Shown: positions 48,909-58,893 of the stretch, in pieces
How the letters are laid out: the number at the start of each line of letters is the position of its first letter
How positions within the stretch are numbered: position 1 is the stretch's first letter
Assembly: GCF_000227135.1 (NCBI RefSeq)
Contig: NC_018242.1
Location: 62,001-126,000 of the forward strand
Source of the DNA: Leishmania donovani
Lineage: Eukaryota > Euglenozoa > Kinetoplastea > Trypanosomatida > Trypanosomatidae
Length of the DNA: 64,000 nt
Direction: 5' to 3'
The notes under the pieces: model-generated
Databases searched by the model: none
Told to the model about the DNA's origin: nothing
The model's input: the letters and a program-made list of their open reading frames with translations, nothing else
Made by a program: the position numbers and the translations under genes

Positions 48909-49982
48909 AGCCCCGACCTTCCTCTCCTTTGCGTGTGTCTCACCCCCCCCCTCCCCAGCGGACCTCGTCGGGCCTTGCCCGGTGTGGTGTGCGGGTCTGT
49001 ATGCTTTTCCGCATCTGTTTGCTCTTTGTAGCCCGTGCGGTGCGCTTCAGCGCTTCCACCTCCCCCCCCCCCGTTTTTCCGCTTCTCTTGTGTGCTTACG
49101 GACGTTTTCCGTTGGGGCCGTCTATTTTGTTTTGTGCGGCGCTCGTAAAGTCCTGAGATGCACGGACTAGGAAATGAGAGGAGGGGGAGTGTGTGGATAG
49201 CGCCATCACCCAACCTATCTCGCCGCCTCTTGTTTATTTTTATGGGGCGGTCGCTTGTAGTTCTCTCTCCCTCCTCTCCCTTTTTTTGGGCGCTGATGAT
49301 GATGGTGATCGTGATGATGTTTTATTTCGTATACAGCGTTCTCGTTTCTTCCTGTGGCCGTTGCGTGGAATACTCCGTTGAGGTACGCCGTGGTCTATGA
49401 GCTGGCTTGAGCGAGGAATCGGAAGCAACCCATCGCGAGGAGTGCGCGCCGGCATGATATGTTTTTTTTCGGTCTCTCACTACCAAGACACTGCCGCTAA
49501 TGGTGCCTTGCGCGGGGCAGAAGCAACGACAATCAACCAGCGCCACCCCCTTCCTCCCCTCGCCTCCTTCCCCTCTCTCGGCCCCTAACTTGCCTACATG
49601 CGCATAGACGCCAAATCTTCTGGTGACTGTAAAGGAGGAGGAGGGAGGGGAAGTGTGGTGGCAAGCGGGGAAGCAGAAAGCGGTTCAACTTCGCACTCCT
49701 CAGCCTTGAATAACACTGTCTTCTCCGACAGCTGCGCACCCGCCCGTGCACACAGTAGCAGAAGCCTGCGTTGACGTCGTATGACCTTCTCTCTTCGACT
49801 TTTCATTCCACCGTCTCGCTCCCTTGTACCTCCTCCTCCTTCCTCCCGTGTACGTGACCCCACTCGCAAACTCACTCAAGCACAGCCGCCCTGTCGTCCT
49901 CCCTGCCCTTCGACAGACCCACTCGTCAGGCCACAACCCCCATATAAAGCCGCAGTAATCTGCCCAAGAGAAAGCCTCAAGC

Positions 49983-50544
49983 ATGCGCCGTCTGTCTAGC
50001 CAGCTTATGTGCACCGCTGCCGCGGCCCGCTTCGCGTCCGCCGGCGGCGCGAAGAAGTACGACCTGTTCGGCTACGAGGTGGACACGAACACGGCGCTGT
50101 GGATCGACAAGGTGAAGAAGTGCCGCTACTACGACGAGGCCGGCGAGGTGCTGGTGAACATGAACGTGAAGAACTGCCCGCCGGATCTGGAGACGTACAA
50201 CGCGACGCTGCAGAAGATCTACGAAGCGCCGAGCAAGCAGGACAANNNNNNNNNNNNNNNNNNNNNNNNNNNNNNNNNNNNNNNNNNTGGAGGAGATGCA
50301 GCACCGCAACAAGGTGAAGCCGAACGAGGAGTCGTGGACGTGGGTGTTGAAGGAGTGCGTGCAGAGCGGGCAGTTCCGCCTCGGCTACTGCGTTGCGAAG
50401 CTGATGGAGGCTGAGTTCAAGCGGGTGCCGGCGGAGCTTGTGCAGCAGAACGAGGCAAACGCTTCGAAGGCGAAGGCGGACGGCAAGGAGCACCCGAGCA
50501 CGCTGGCGCAGCAGCAGAGCCTGTTCGACATCAAGATCCAGTAA
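49983..50544 (+). CDS. p18: Mitochondrial F1-ATPase subunit p18, first array copy (contains a gap)
   Basis: 187 residues when repaired by comparison with the intact copy. The N-terminus MRRLSSQLMCTAAAARFAS is an Arg/Ser/Ala mitochondrial presequence. The body (KKYDLFGYEVDTNTALWIDK, CPPDLETYNATLQKIYEAP, ESWTWVLKECVQSGQFRLGY) is that of the euglenozoan p18 protein, first called ribonucleoprotein p18 and later shown to be a helical, PPR-like subunit attached to the F1-ATPase alpha subunit. The 42-N gap should be 44 nt; with 42 the frame breaks, so the discontinuity is an assembly error, not a pseudogene. Confidence 0.93.
50246..50287. other. Assembly gap, 42 N, inside the first p18 gene
   Basis: The intact copy has 44 bases between the same flanks (GACAA and TGGAGGAG). 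Confidence 0.97.
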
Positions 50545-52057
50545 AATGTAGTGACTTCGGACTGATCACGGTGAATTGATAAGCAGCAGATGAGGGACAG
50601 TTGGCGCCATGTGGGTACATGAGTGCGCTGATGTTTGGGTTTGTGTGGGTGTGGGTGTGTTTGCGTATATGTGCGTATCGTCTTCATCCTTCTGTCCTCT
50701 TCTCTCTACGTCGCGCACACATGTCCACCCGTTGCCCTCTCCATACTGCCTAGCTGTGGAGCCCTTTATGCGGTGAACCTTGTAGACGATGACAGCCCCC
50801 ATTTCCTTCCCCGCGTTGCGTGTTCATATATATCCATCTCCTCCTAACCTCCTCTCGCCGCGCCGTTTTTGAGTTGTGTGTGATATGGGAGACGAGGCAA
50901 TGGAGAGGCGGAAGCGACGGGGTGCTGGGGGAGGAAAGCGCGCGCACACACGCGTGTGAACACTACAAGTCGCTCGTCTCTCCGTCTGCGTGGAGGAAGC
51001 GCGTGCAGGAAGTGCACGTGACCTTTGTTTTGTGTGTAGGAAGGCACGCGCCACCTCGCATCGATGACGACGGCGCCGGGCGCACCGAAGCGAAAGGGAA
51101 AGGGAGGCCATGGCAGCGGAGGGATAGCAAGTGAGGAGAGCAATGAATGGAGCGGGTGGGGGACGCTAGTGTCTCTGTCTGAAAGTTCGTGTAGAAAGCG
51201 TAACGGGGGCGGGTAGCAGGGCCAACGGCTTCGGGAGGTGCGTCTCTGCTACTCCCTCACCACTTACGCCCCCCCCACTCCCTACGCACACACTCTCGCT
51301 CACCCCATCGCTCTTGCACACGCACACACACCACGCTGCCATTCTCTCCTTTTCTTTTGTTAGTCCCCTATTGTTTTGTTCTGTAGGCATAATGAAGGGA
51401 GTGTTAGTTACACCAACACGAAGCGACAGGGTCGGCAGCCACGTCCATGGAGTCGAAGCGGCGCGCACTCGACAGGAAAGAGAAAGGCGGAGGGGAGCGC
51501 AGGCGTAGGAAGGGCGAAAGTCGGCGTCCATACCTTCGGTCCTTCCCACCCCGCGCCGTTCTCCCGCCCATCCCCATCCCCTCCGCTCTGCTCTGTATGT
51601 CGATGATGATGATGATCAACGCGAAACGGAGAAACAGAGAAGATGGGGTGGCGTCAAGGAGCCTTTACGAGTCTCCCCGTCGTCTCACCCTCGACCGCTG
51701 CGCTGAGCGACGCAGTGCCGAGAAGGAAGAGTAGGAGGAGGGGACGAGTTCAAGGCACTTTACGGCCCCTTGGGGGTGCTCTCTCTGTCTTTCATGCTCT
51801 TCCTCTCTCGATGTGTGTGCGTGGTGTGTGTGCCGGAGCACCATCGCGCGTCTACACTTCTCTCTCCCTCTCTTGTCCCTCCCTCTACCCCTCTTTCATT
51901 CGGCGCACACTGCGCGCCGTTCCTACACGCAGTCCCGCACAAAGACTTTCCAACAACACCCTCGCCCCCAACAAAGCCGGCCCTTCGACAGACCCACTCG
52001 TCAGGCCACAACCCCCATATAAAGCCGCAGTAATCTGCCCAAGAGAAAGCCTCAAGC
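50545..52057. other. Spacer between p18 array copies
   Basis: No gene. 3' UTR of the first copy (starting AATGTAGTGACTTCGG), low-complexity DNA, then the 5' flank shared with the downstream copy from about 51969. An ATG-repeat tract sits at 51601-51616. Confidence 0.75.
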
Positions 52058-52099
52058 ATGCGCCGTCTGTCTAGCCAGCTTATGTGCACCGCTGCCGCG
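52058..52099 (+). CDS. p18: p18, first 14 codons at a contig end
   Basis: Identical to the start of the copy at 52509, together with 310 bp of 5' flank (51748-52099 equals 52199-52550). Probably the same gene represented twice across an unmerged overlap, not an extra gene. Confidence 0.75.
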
Positions 52100-52198
52100 N
52101 NNNNNNNNNNNNNNNNNNNNNNNNNNNNNNNNNNNNNNNNNNNNNNNNNNNNNNNNNNNNNNNNNNNNNNNNNNNNNNNNNNNNNNNNNNNNNNNNNN
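52100..52198. other. Assembly gap, 99 N
   Basis: Flanked by a 352-bp identical duplication (51748-52099 and 52199-52550). Confidence 0.98.
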
Positions 52199-52508
52199 GT
52201 TCAAGGCACTTTACGGCCCCTTGGGGGTGCTCTCTCTGTCTTTCATGCTCTTCCTCTCTCGATGTGTGTGCGTGGTGTGTGTGCCGGAGCACCATCGCGC
52301 GTCTACACTTCTCTCTCCCTCTCTTGTCCCTCCCTCTACCCCTCTTTCATTCGGCGCACACTGCGCGCCGTTCCTACACGCAGTCCCGCACAAAGACTTT
52401 CCAACAACACCCTCGCCCCCAACAAAGCCGGCCCTTCGACAGACCCACTCGTCAGGCCACAACCCCCATATAAAGCCGCAGTAATCTGCCCAAGAGAAAG
52501 CCTCAAGC
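52199..52508. other. 5' flank of the intact p18 copy
   Basis: Non-coding; an exact repeat of 51748-52057. The last ~75 bases before the ATG are also shared with the first p18 copy; further upstream the two differ. Confidence 0.85.
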
Positions 52509-53072
52509 ATGCGCCGTCTGTCTAGCCAGCTTATGTGCACCGCTGCCGCGGCCCGCTTCGCGTCCGCCGGCGGCGCGAAGAAGTACGACCTGTTCGGCTA
52601 CGAGGTGGACACGAACACGGCGCTGTGGATCGACAAGGTGAAGAAGTGCCGCTACTACGACGAGGCCGGCGAGGTGCTGGTGAACATGAACGTGAAGAAC
52701 TGCCCGCCGGATCTGGAGACGTACAACGCGACGCTGCAGAAGATCTACGAAGCGCCGAGCAAGCAGGACAAGCCAGTGGAGAACGAGAGCAAGTTCTGCG
52801 CGATGATGGACCTGATGGAGGAGATGCAGCACCGCAACAAGGTGAAGCCGAACGAGGAGTCGTGGACGTGGGTGTTGAAGGAGTGCGTGCAGAGCGGGCA
52901 GTTCCGCCTCGGCTACTGCGTTGCGAAGCTGATGGAGGCTGAGTTCAAGCGGGTGCCGGCGGAGCTTGTGCAGCAGAACGAGGCAAACGCTTCGAAGGCG
53001 AAGGCGGACGGCAAGGAGCACCCGAGCACGCTGGCGCAGCAGCAGAGCCTGTTCGACATCAAGATCCAGTAA
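52509..53072 (+). CDS. p18: Mitochondrial F1-ATPase subunit p18, intact internal copy
   Basis: 187 residues, complete. Same protein as the first copy wherever both are readable. It supplies the segment missing there (KPVENESKFCAMMDLMEEMQ). Its 5' flank differs from the first copy beyond ~75 bases, but its 3' UTR (AATGTAGTGACTTCGG...) matches the first copy and differs from the last, so it is an internal member of the array. Mitochondrial targeting and function as for the first copy. No transmembrane segment; helical repeats of PPR type. Confidence 0.96.
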   Translation: MRRLSSQLMCTAAAARFASAGGAKKYDLFGYEVDTNTALWIDKVKKCRYYDEAGEVLVNMNVKNCPPDLETYNATLQKIYEAPSKQDKPVENESKFCAMMDLMEEMQHRNKVKPNEESWTWVLKECVQSGQFRLGYCVAKLMEAEFKRVPAELVQQNEANASKAKADGKEHPSTLAQQQSLFDIKIQ

Positions 53073-53184
53073 AATGTAGTGACTTCGGACTGATCACGGT
53101 GAATTGATAAGCAGCAGATGAGGGACAGTTGGCGCCATGTGGGTACATGAGTGCGCTGATGTTTGGGTTTGTGTGGGTGTGGGT
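53073..53184. other. 3' UTR start of the internal p18 copy, then gap
   Basis: Matches 50545 onwards base for base until the gap. Confidence 0.85.
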
Positions 53185-53283
53185 NNNNNNNNNNNNNNNN
53201 NNNNNNNNNNNNNNNNNNNNNNNNNNNNNNNNNNNNNNNNNNNNNNNNNNNNNNNNNNNNNNNNNNNNNNNNNNNNNNNNNNN
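53185..53283. other. Assembly gap, 99 N
   Basis: It hides the spacer and the 5' part of the last p18 copy. Unlike the other 99-N gaps, the right flank matches upstream coding sequence only and then diverges after the stop codon. Confidence 0.97.
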
Positions 53284-53595
53284 AAGCAGGACAAGCCAGT
53301 GGAGAACGAGAGCAAGTTCTGCGCGATGATGGACCTGATGGAGGAGATGCAGCACCGCAACAAGGTGAAGCCGAACGAGGAGTCGTGGACGTGGGTGTTG
53401 AAGGAGTGCGTGCAGAGCGGGCAGTTCCGCCTCGGCTACTGCGTTGCGAAGCTGATGGAGGCTGAGTTCAAGCGGGTGCCGGCGGAGCTTGTGCAGCAGA
53501 ACGAGGCAAACGCTTCGAAGGCGAAGGCGGACGGCAAGGAGCACCCGAGCACGCTGGCGCAGCAGCAGAGCCTGTTCGACATCAAGATCCAGTAA
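53284..53595 (+). CDS. p18: p18, last array copy, 3' part
   Basis: The C-terminal 103 codons of p18, identical to 52761-53072. Identity stops exactly at the TAA, after which the flank (GACGCTGCATATG) is unique, so this is a distinct terminal copy whose 5' part is in the gap. Confidence 0.92.
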   Translation, partial: KQDKPVENESKFCAMMDLMEEMQHRNKVKPNEESWTWVLKECVQSGQFRLGYCVAKLMEAEFKRVPAELVQQNEANASKAKADGKEHPSTLAQQQSLFDIKIQ

Positions 53596-54446
53596 GACGC
53601 TGCATATGTCGCGTGCCACTTGCACTTTCTTCCACGCCCCCTCCCACTCCCACTTTTATGGCAGTTCGTGGACGGCTCGGTACGGAGGATGCATCGCATC
53701 CGCGCCTGGGCGAAGGGAATCTTGATCGTATCGTTAAGGAATGTGTGAGAGGAGACGCAAGGGCGGCGTGTGCTTGTGAGCCATGAGGCGGAAGGCAGGC
53801 ATGTGTGGGTGTGTGCGCTGTGGTGTAACACTGCGCATGCCGTTGACGACAACGCTAAGTATGGAGGAGAAAGGTGAGGGTAGTGCGAGGAAAGCAGAGG
53901 AGGTGCACACGAGTGTGTGTTTGCGTGCGTCTGGACGGGAGCATCTGCCCTCTCCGTAGGTGGCAGGAAGCGCGAATTCGCGGATCAGGGCGGAGAAGGG
54001 GGGAACGGTGTGTGGAAAAAGTGTCGCGAGCGGCTTTCCTCTCTGCCGTGCTAAGAGTTCCACGGCCGCACCTTCCACCTCCCTACCACCACCAACACGA
54101 TCTCTTTTCCAGCCATCATCGCGAAGACATCGATGCGCTTCTCTCCGATGCGTGTTTGGCGAGACGTACTCCGCCCCCCATTCCCTTCCTCTGCCTTGCT
54201 CTTCACCGCGTGCCTCGCTCACGTTGTGGGCCCTTCTCTCTGCCCTTCCCTGGCTCGCTCCCTCGCTGACACCGCATGGTGGCAAGAGAAGTGGAGACGG
54301 GGTGCGATGGCCGGTCGCAGGAAGCGGTAGTCTTGTATCGTCCCCCCCCCCGCCCCCTCCCTCCCTGCTGCCGCTTCTCCTCTACACGTCCTCGTGTGGC
54401 AGCGCGACCGGGGGATACGTCACGTAATGTAGGAAAGGCGTGCACG

Positions 54447-54450
<4 letters not shown>

Positions 54451-54485
<35 letters not shown>
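54451..54485. repeat. (CA)n microsatellite
   Basis: 35 bases of uninterrupted CA. Confidence 0.9.
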
Positions 54486-54487
<2 letters not shown>

Positions 54488-55408
54488 ATCACGTACGCGC
54501 GCCAAATCGCGTTCTCTGCAGTTCTCCGACAGTCTCTCCATCTCTCCATCTCTCGCTCGCTCTCTCTTCGGTGTGCATGCGAGCGCAGGTATGCATGCGT
54601 CGTCGCAGCGACATTCCGCGTGCTCACGCTCAGAGAATGAGGAGGGCGGCAGAGGATGCCGATGCAGTGATGATGATGCGTGCATGCATGTCGGCCACCA
54701 CGTGGGCTCTCTCGAGCCGATAATCGATTCTTTTCTCTTATCCCTTTTCCATTCTGTCGCCGCGTAACGTGCGATGTGATGTGTGTGCTTAGCAGTAGCA
54801 ACGTAGCGAACGAAATCGGAAAGACGAAGGCAACCATACCCGATCGTCCTCCTTCCCGGTACTGCTCAGAGGAGGTAGTGGCAGTACATACACACAAGCC
54901 CGCGCATGCTCACATCGTGAGCCGCATTGCACGAAGATGACCCCTTTGAACGTGTGCGTGTGACGTGTGTGGGTGTGTCAGCGCATAATGCCATCGAGCC
55001 CGTGCGAGTAGTTTGCACGCAGGCCATGTCACTGATTGCTGTCAACGTCACCTCTGTCCCTACTTACACCCAACATGCTACAACACGCACTCCTAACACC
55101 CTCATGGTGCCTTACCTTCTCTGACTCTCTTCTTGATGGTGCTGCGTGTCTGAGGATGCGTGTGCTGTGCATCGAACGTACTCAGCGGCTGCACGTATTT
55201 GATCGGACTGTGACGCTGCGCCTTCTCCGCAGACCTCTCCCCCCTCCACACACGCAGAGACAGACAGCTGCAGACGTTTGCTCGGGTACGTCGGCCGCAC
55301 TCCTCAAGCCTGGGCCAAGGGTGCTGCCCAACTCCATCGGCGCCTCGCATCTCCCTTTGTGAGGCGACGCCTTACCCAACACCTTTTCTCTGTCCGCATC
55401 ATCCTCCC

Positions 55409-55410
55409 AG
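55409..55410 (+). promoter_or_regulatory. Candidate spliced-leader acceptor AG
   Basis: CATCATCCTCCCAG after CCTTTTCTCTGTCC. It lies inside the upstream extension of the open frame, which argues that translation begins at 55485 and not earlier. Confidence 0.45.
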
Positions 55411-55484
55411 TCCGCTGCCGTCCATTGCCGAGAGGAGTAAGCGCGAGATTTGAGAGAAAAGCCAAGCAACAGCGCCGAGGCAAG

Positions 55485-57887
55485 ATGCCGCCGCGAGCAG
55501 CTACGCGCACGGTGCGCCTCCGCCAGTCGCCGCGGGCTGTGGCACACACGGAGCGCTTGAAGCTGCTCACGTACCCCATGGCACTCGCCCAGCGAGGTGC
55601 TACAGTGCCGCTCATCCACAGCCCTACCATGAATGCTGGCCACGTGAGCGGCCCGGCAACGCGGCTTCTTGCTGACACACTGAGCTGCTTCAACAGGGGC
55701 GGTGGTGGCGGCGGGGCTCGACGACCCCCCGCGGCGAGAGCGTACAACGAGTGTGTGGAAGGCTCGTCCGGTGTAGCCGCATCCAGCGAAGAGGATGGCG
55801 ACGCTACCGGCGCGCAGACGCTCCCGGCCCCGCGGCGATGGGTGCGCGATGCCGACGAACTTTGCGTTGCCTCCATCCGCCGCAGCAACAACATCAATCG
55901 CATCAACTCCTACATAGCCACGTACAAGCTTGGCGACCCGCAGTGGCGTCCGCTACTGCTACCGGAGGTGCACGTGCTGCCCAAGGCGCGCACTGCTAGC
56001 ACCGACACACCGAAGACTGCAGGCGCACAGGAGCAGCAGGCGACGGGCCACTCCTGTCGTCTCTCTTCCTCGGCAGCATCGAGTACCGTGGACGGATACG
56101 ACGTCTTCATCGACTACAACAAGCTGACGACGCTGGAGCTCATGTCGAGGCATGCCAACTACGCACTGCGCCACCTCGTCCAGAAGGGTCATGCCATGTA
56201 TCTTGTGACCTTCGCCCAGCACTCGGTGGTGCAGATGCGCGGCTTGGTGGAGGCGTCCTACATAAGCTGTGCGTACGGCATTCGTGGGGAGCGGCTGCGC
56301 ACGCACATCATCCACACGGGCCCCGTTGACGTGCGCGAGGTGCTGGAGATAGACCCCGTGACGCTGCGCGTGTCCTTCGACTTACAGAAGCAGCACGTGC
56401 GCCGCGGTGTGGTGGCCGTGTCCACTGTGGAGGGCTACGGAACCTGGTTTCAGCGCAAGCCGATGCTCTGGCAGCGCACGCGCCGCATCGGCGCTCTGCA
56501 GAGTCAGATGGGCTCCTACGACTACCAGCTGTGCGACAGCGCCGAGGTGGGGCGGCTGCGCCCGTACGAAGTCTCGCTGCTCGCACCGCACGTGCGTCTG
56601 ATCGGCGTCCAGGGCGGGGCCGACGCTGTAGCCCTCATCGCCTCCTCACAAGTTGCTCAGAACGAGCGGCTTTACATGGGGCAGTTCGAGGCACCGGTGC
56701 TCACAGCCGTGGACGCCGTGCATCAGCTCATCCATCGCACCGCATTGCACCATCAACTGCTGCGGCCTGCACTGACGGAGGAAGCCAGTGGCGACGCTGC
56801 GGTGCCGGCGACGGCGGCGTTGGAGGACCCGCAGCTACAGGAGCTGCGCCGCCTCGCCGGGATGGAGCGCTTCCTCCCGGTCAGTTGGGTGACCCGCACC
56901 CCACCGCCGTACGTGCCACTCGAGTCGGACCTTCCTTTCCGCATTCAGCTCTCCCGCCCCGCTGTGATTCGCACCGATGCGCGCAGCACGCAGACCGGCG
57001 GCACGGCGGACAGCAACGCGGCCATTGTCTTTCCCACTGGCGGCTCCGTCGGCTCGCCGTTTGTGAGGGGGGTGCCGCTGAGCCTCTTCGAGTACAACAT
57101 CCACCAGGGCGTCGACCACTACATCTTCGACGACGCCCCCAGCGCGCGGCCGCTCAAGTGGTGGAACCAAAAGTCAAACATGCCGTACAGCGGCTACGTG
57201 TACGGCATGCGGAGCGGTCTGCTGGACCGCGTCGAGCCGGCAGAGAAAATATCGAACCCACTTGCGCCGCCAGCCGTGGCAGCGGCGTCGGCGACACCTG
57301 CGAAGTCAGGGCGCCGGCGCAAGAGGCGCGCTGCACGTGCACGGCGGCATACCTTTTCTGCGGGCAGTACGGCGGGGGCGGCGAGTGAGGTCTCGCTCTC
57401 TGCGATAGAAGAGGTGGCAGACGTGGTGGAGCGGGCAGCGCCGAGCTCTTCCCCCTCTTCTTCGCCGCATGTAGGCGACGCTGAGGACGATAGGCCGCTG
57501 AACCTGGCGGCGGAGGAACTAGCCGCCGGCGAGGAAGAGCTTACCGGGTATGAGGATGACAGTCGACGAGAGGCGGCCTTGGCTTGGGCTGAAGATGGCA
57601 TGGACATTTCCGTGGAAGATCGGCCACCGCTGCACACTCTTGTGGCACCTACGACGGCTGCCCGGCGACGTCTGCGGCGTTATGCGAAGGCGTCGCCATT
57701 GCCGTCAAGCGCTGGTGCTGCGTCCTCTTCATCTGGAGCATTGGAGACCCGAGCGAATATGCTGCTGCAGCGGCAGATGCGGCTGCGGCTAATGCGACGG
57801 CGACGAAACGCGCAAGGAGCGTCGCCGCTGCCGCCCAAGGACGGCGCGCGCCCTCCTGACGCTACCTCTGACGAGAAGGCTCTGTAG
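55485..57887 (+). CDS. Hypothetical kinetoplastid protein, 800 residues
   Basis: The ATG at 55485 is chosen; the frame continues upstream to a TTG at 55278 through a probable splice site. The start MPPRAATRTVRLRQSP is Arg/Ser/Ala-rich without acids, consistent with a mitochondrial presequence (inference). A folded-looking region begins around residue 205 (YDVFIDYNKLTTLELMSRH, ANYALRHLVQKG, GIRGERLRTHIIHTG, TVEGYGTWFQRKPMLWQRTR) and continues through LFEYNIHQGVDHYIFDD and LKWWNQKSNMPYSGYVYGM (about 540-580). The last 220 residues are Arg/Ala- then Asp/Glu- and Ser-rich, likely disordered. I do not recognise the family. Possibilities include a mitochondrial translation or RNA-processing factor; the sequence does not decide it. 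Confidence 0.8.
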   Translation: MPPRAATRTVRLRQSPRAVAHTERLKLLTYPMALAQRGATVPLIHSPTMNAGHVSGPATRLLADTLSCFNRGGGGGGARRPPAARAYNECVEGSSGVAASSEEDGDATGAQTLPAPRRWVRDADELCVASIRRSNNINRINSYIATYKLGDPQWRPLLLPEVHVLPKARTASTDTPKTAGAQEQQATGHSCRLSSSAASSTVDGYDVFIDYNKLTTLELMSRHANYALRHLVQKGHAMYLVTFAQHSVVQMRGLVEASYISCAYGIRGERLRTHIIHTGPVDVREVLEIDPVTLRVSFDLQKQHVRRGVVAVSTVEGYGTWFQRKPMLWQRTRRIGALQSQMGSYDYQLCDSAEVGRLRPYEVSLLAPHVRLIGVQGGADAVALIASSQVAQNERLYMGQFEAPVLTAVDAVHQLIHRTALHHQLLRPALTEEASGDAAVPATAALEDPQLQELRRLAGMERFLPVSWVTRTPPPYVPLESDLPFRIQLSRPAVIRTDARSTQTGGTADSNAAIVFPTGGSVGSPFVRGVPLSLFEYNIHQGVDHYIFDDAPSARPLKWWNQKSNMPYSGYVYGMRSGLLDRVEPAEKISNPLAPPAVAAASATPAKSGRRRKRRAARARRHTFSAGSTAGAASEVSLSAIEEVADVVERAAPSSSPSSSPHVGDAEDDRPLNLAAEELAAGEEELTGYEDDSRREAALAWAEDGMDISVEDRPPLHTLVAPTTAARRRLRRYAKASPLPSSAGAASSSSGALETRANMLLQRQMRLRLMRRRRNAQGASPLPPKDGARPPDATSDEKAL

Positions 57888-58452
57888 GCCACGTGTGTGC
57901 GTGTTGTCATAGCATATCTTCGGCACTCTTGCTTTTCTCCGCGTCTTTCCTTTAACGCTCGCATGTTGTGGGAGAAGGCGCGTCTGGCCGCCTATCTGTG
58001 TGTGTGTAAGCACCTAAAGCCGTGTATGGCGCGAACCCCCTTGAACTGACGACCCTCCCCTCCCTCACCTTTGCCCAAGTTGCGTGTGTGCATGGGTTGG
58101 TATCCGAATATGCACATCACTCGATGCTTGATGTGCCGCAGAGAGGCTCGGCGCAGTACACGATAGGCGGTATGAGCGGGAGCAGAAGCGAGTAGGAGGG
58201 GGAGGGGGGCCAGGATGCCTGCGCACGACGAAGTGCTCCGCCACTCTTCCCCAATCCGCCCGCGCGCACACAGGTCTTCTTTTCTCTTTGTAAAGAACGT
58301 CCACTTCTCCTCCACCCTCATCTACGCCCCGCTCCGTTTGTGCCGATGGCGCGCACGCACGCACTGCTTTATCTTCTACGCCGGCCCCCTTTTTTTTCCT
58401 GGCTTGCGCCTAAAGCACACGCACACACGCTAGCCGAATCCCCATCCCCATC
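57888..58452. other. Intergenic before ISP1
   Basis: No gene. A C/T-rich run CCCCCTTTTTTTTCCTGG at 58385-58402, followed by an AG at 58414-58415, is the likely splice signal for ISP1. Confidence 0.7.
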
Positions 58453-58893
58453 ATGTCATACTGCAAGATCGAGGCCCCGTACCCGACGGCAGAGGCCGGC
58501 GAGAAGCGGATCATCTTTGCCCTTGACCCCAAGGGCGATGAGGCGGAGCAGGAGCAGTACATGCTGCAGCTTATCCCTGGCCGTGTGTTGGAAATGTCGC
58601 GCAACGACGCCGCGAATCATCAGACGCTCGGGGGCAGCATTGAGCAGCACACAGTAGAGGGTTGGGGTGCCAAGTTCTTCCACGTGAAACTGGCGAAGCA
58701 GGCCGCCTCCACGCTCATGCACGTCCACGATGAGGACCACAGCGAGAAGGTTCGCAAGTTCGTCGCCATGCCCAACGCACCCTTGTTCCCGTACAGAAGC
58801 CGCTGCCCGGTCGTGGTGTATCTACCCAACGATGCGGAGCTGCGCTACGGCATCTGGTGCGGAGGTCAGCAGATGCAGGCGGTCACGGAGTAA
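58453..58893 (+). CDS. ISP1: Ecotin-like inhibitor of serine peptidases, ISP1
   Basis: 146 residues aligning along the whole of ecotin: EAPYPTAEAGEKRIIF, the LGGSIEQHTVEGWG block, a primary reactive-site loop AASTLMHVH, PVVVYLPNDAELRYGIW, and the C-terminal strand. Aligned to E. coli ecotin (STMM, P1 Met84), P1 is Leu88. The two ecotin Cys that bridge this loop are absent, and there is no signal peptide, so a cytosolic location is indicated, unlike periplasmic ecotin. Leishmania has no endogenous S1A trypsin-like peptidase; the ISP family is known to act on host neutrophil-type enzymes (ISP2) and, for ISP1, on flagellar-pocket organisation. A single intact copy is present. Confidence 0.95.
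   Translation: MSYCKIEAPYPTAEAGEKRIIFALDPKGDEAEQEQYMLQLIPGRVLEMSRNDAANHQTLGGSIEQHTVEGWGAKFFHVKLAKQAASTLMHVHDEDHSEKVRKFVAMPNAPLFPYRSRCPVVVYLPNDAELRYGIWCGGQQMQAVTE

Larger units (their letters stand above)
48213..49982. other. Intergenic between RPA2 and the p18 array
   Basis: Contains SIDER2 copy 3 with a 273-N gap, a perfect hairpin just after it, then about 1 kb of low-complexity DNA ending in pyrimidine-rich sequence (49780-49920) before the first p18 gene. Confidence 0.7.
53596..55484. other. Intergenic after the p18 array
   Basis: No gene. A C10 run at 54342-54351, a CA repeat at 54451-54485, CT-rich tracts (54530-54570), and the probable 5' UTR of the next gene after 55410. Confidence 0.7.

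Noticed and set aside
48260..49156. Frame crossing SIDER2 copy 3 and the gap
   Set aside because: It is open because of N bases and SIDER2 sequence; SIDERs have no coding capacity.
51601..51616. ATG-repeat tract (GATGATGATGATGAT)
   Set aside because: A simple trinucleotide repeat in the p18 spacer; nothing links it to a gene start.
55278..55484. N-terminal extension of the 800-residue protein
   Set aside because: It begins with TTG and contains a probable splice acceptor at 55410; composition is that of UTR.
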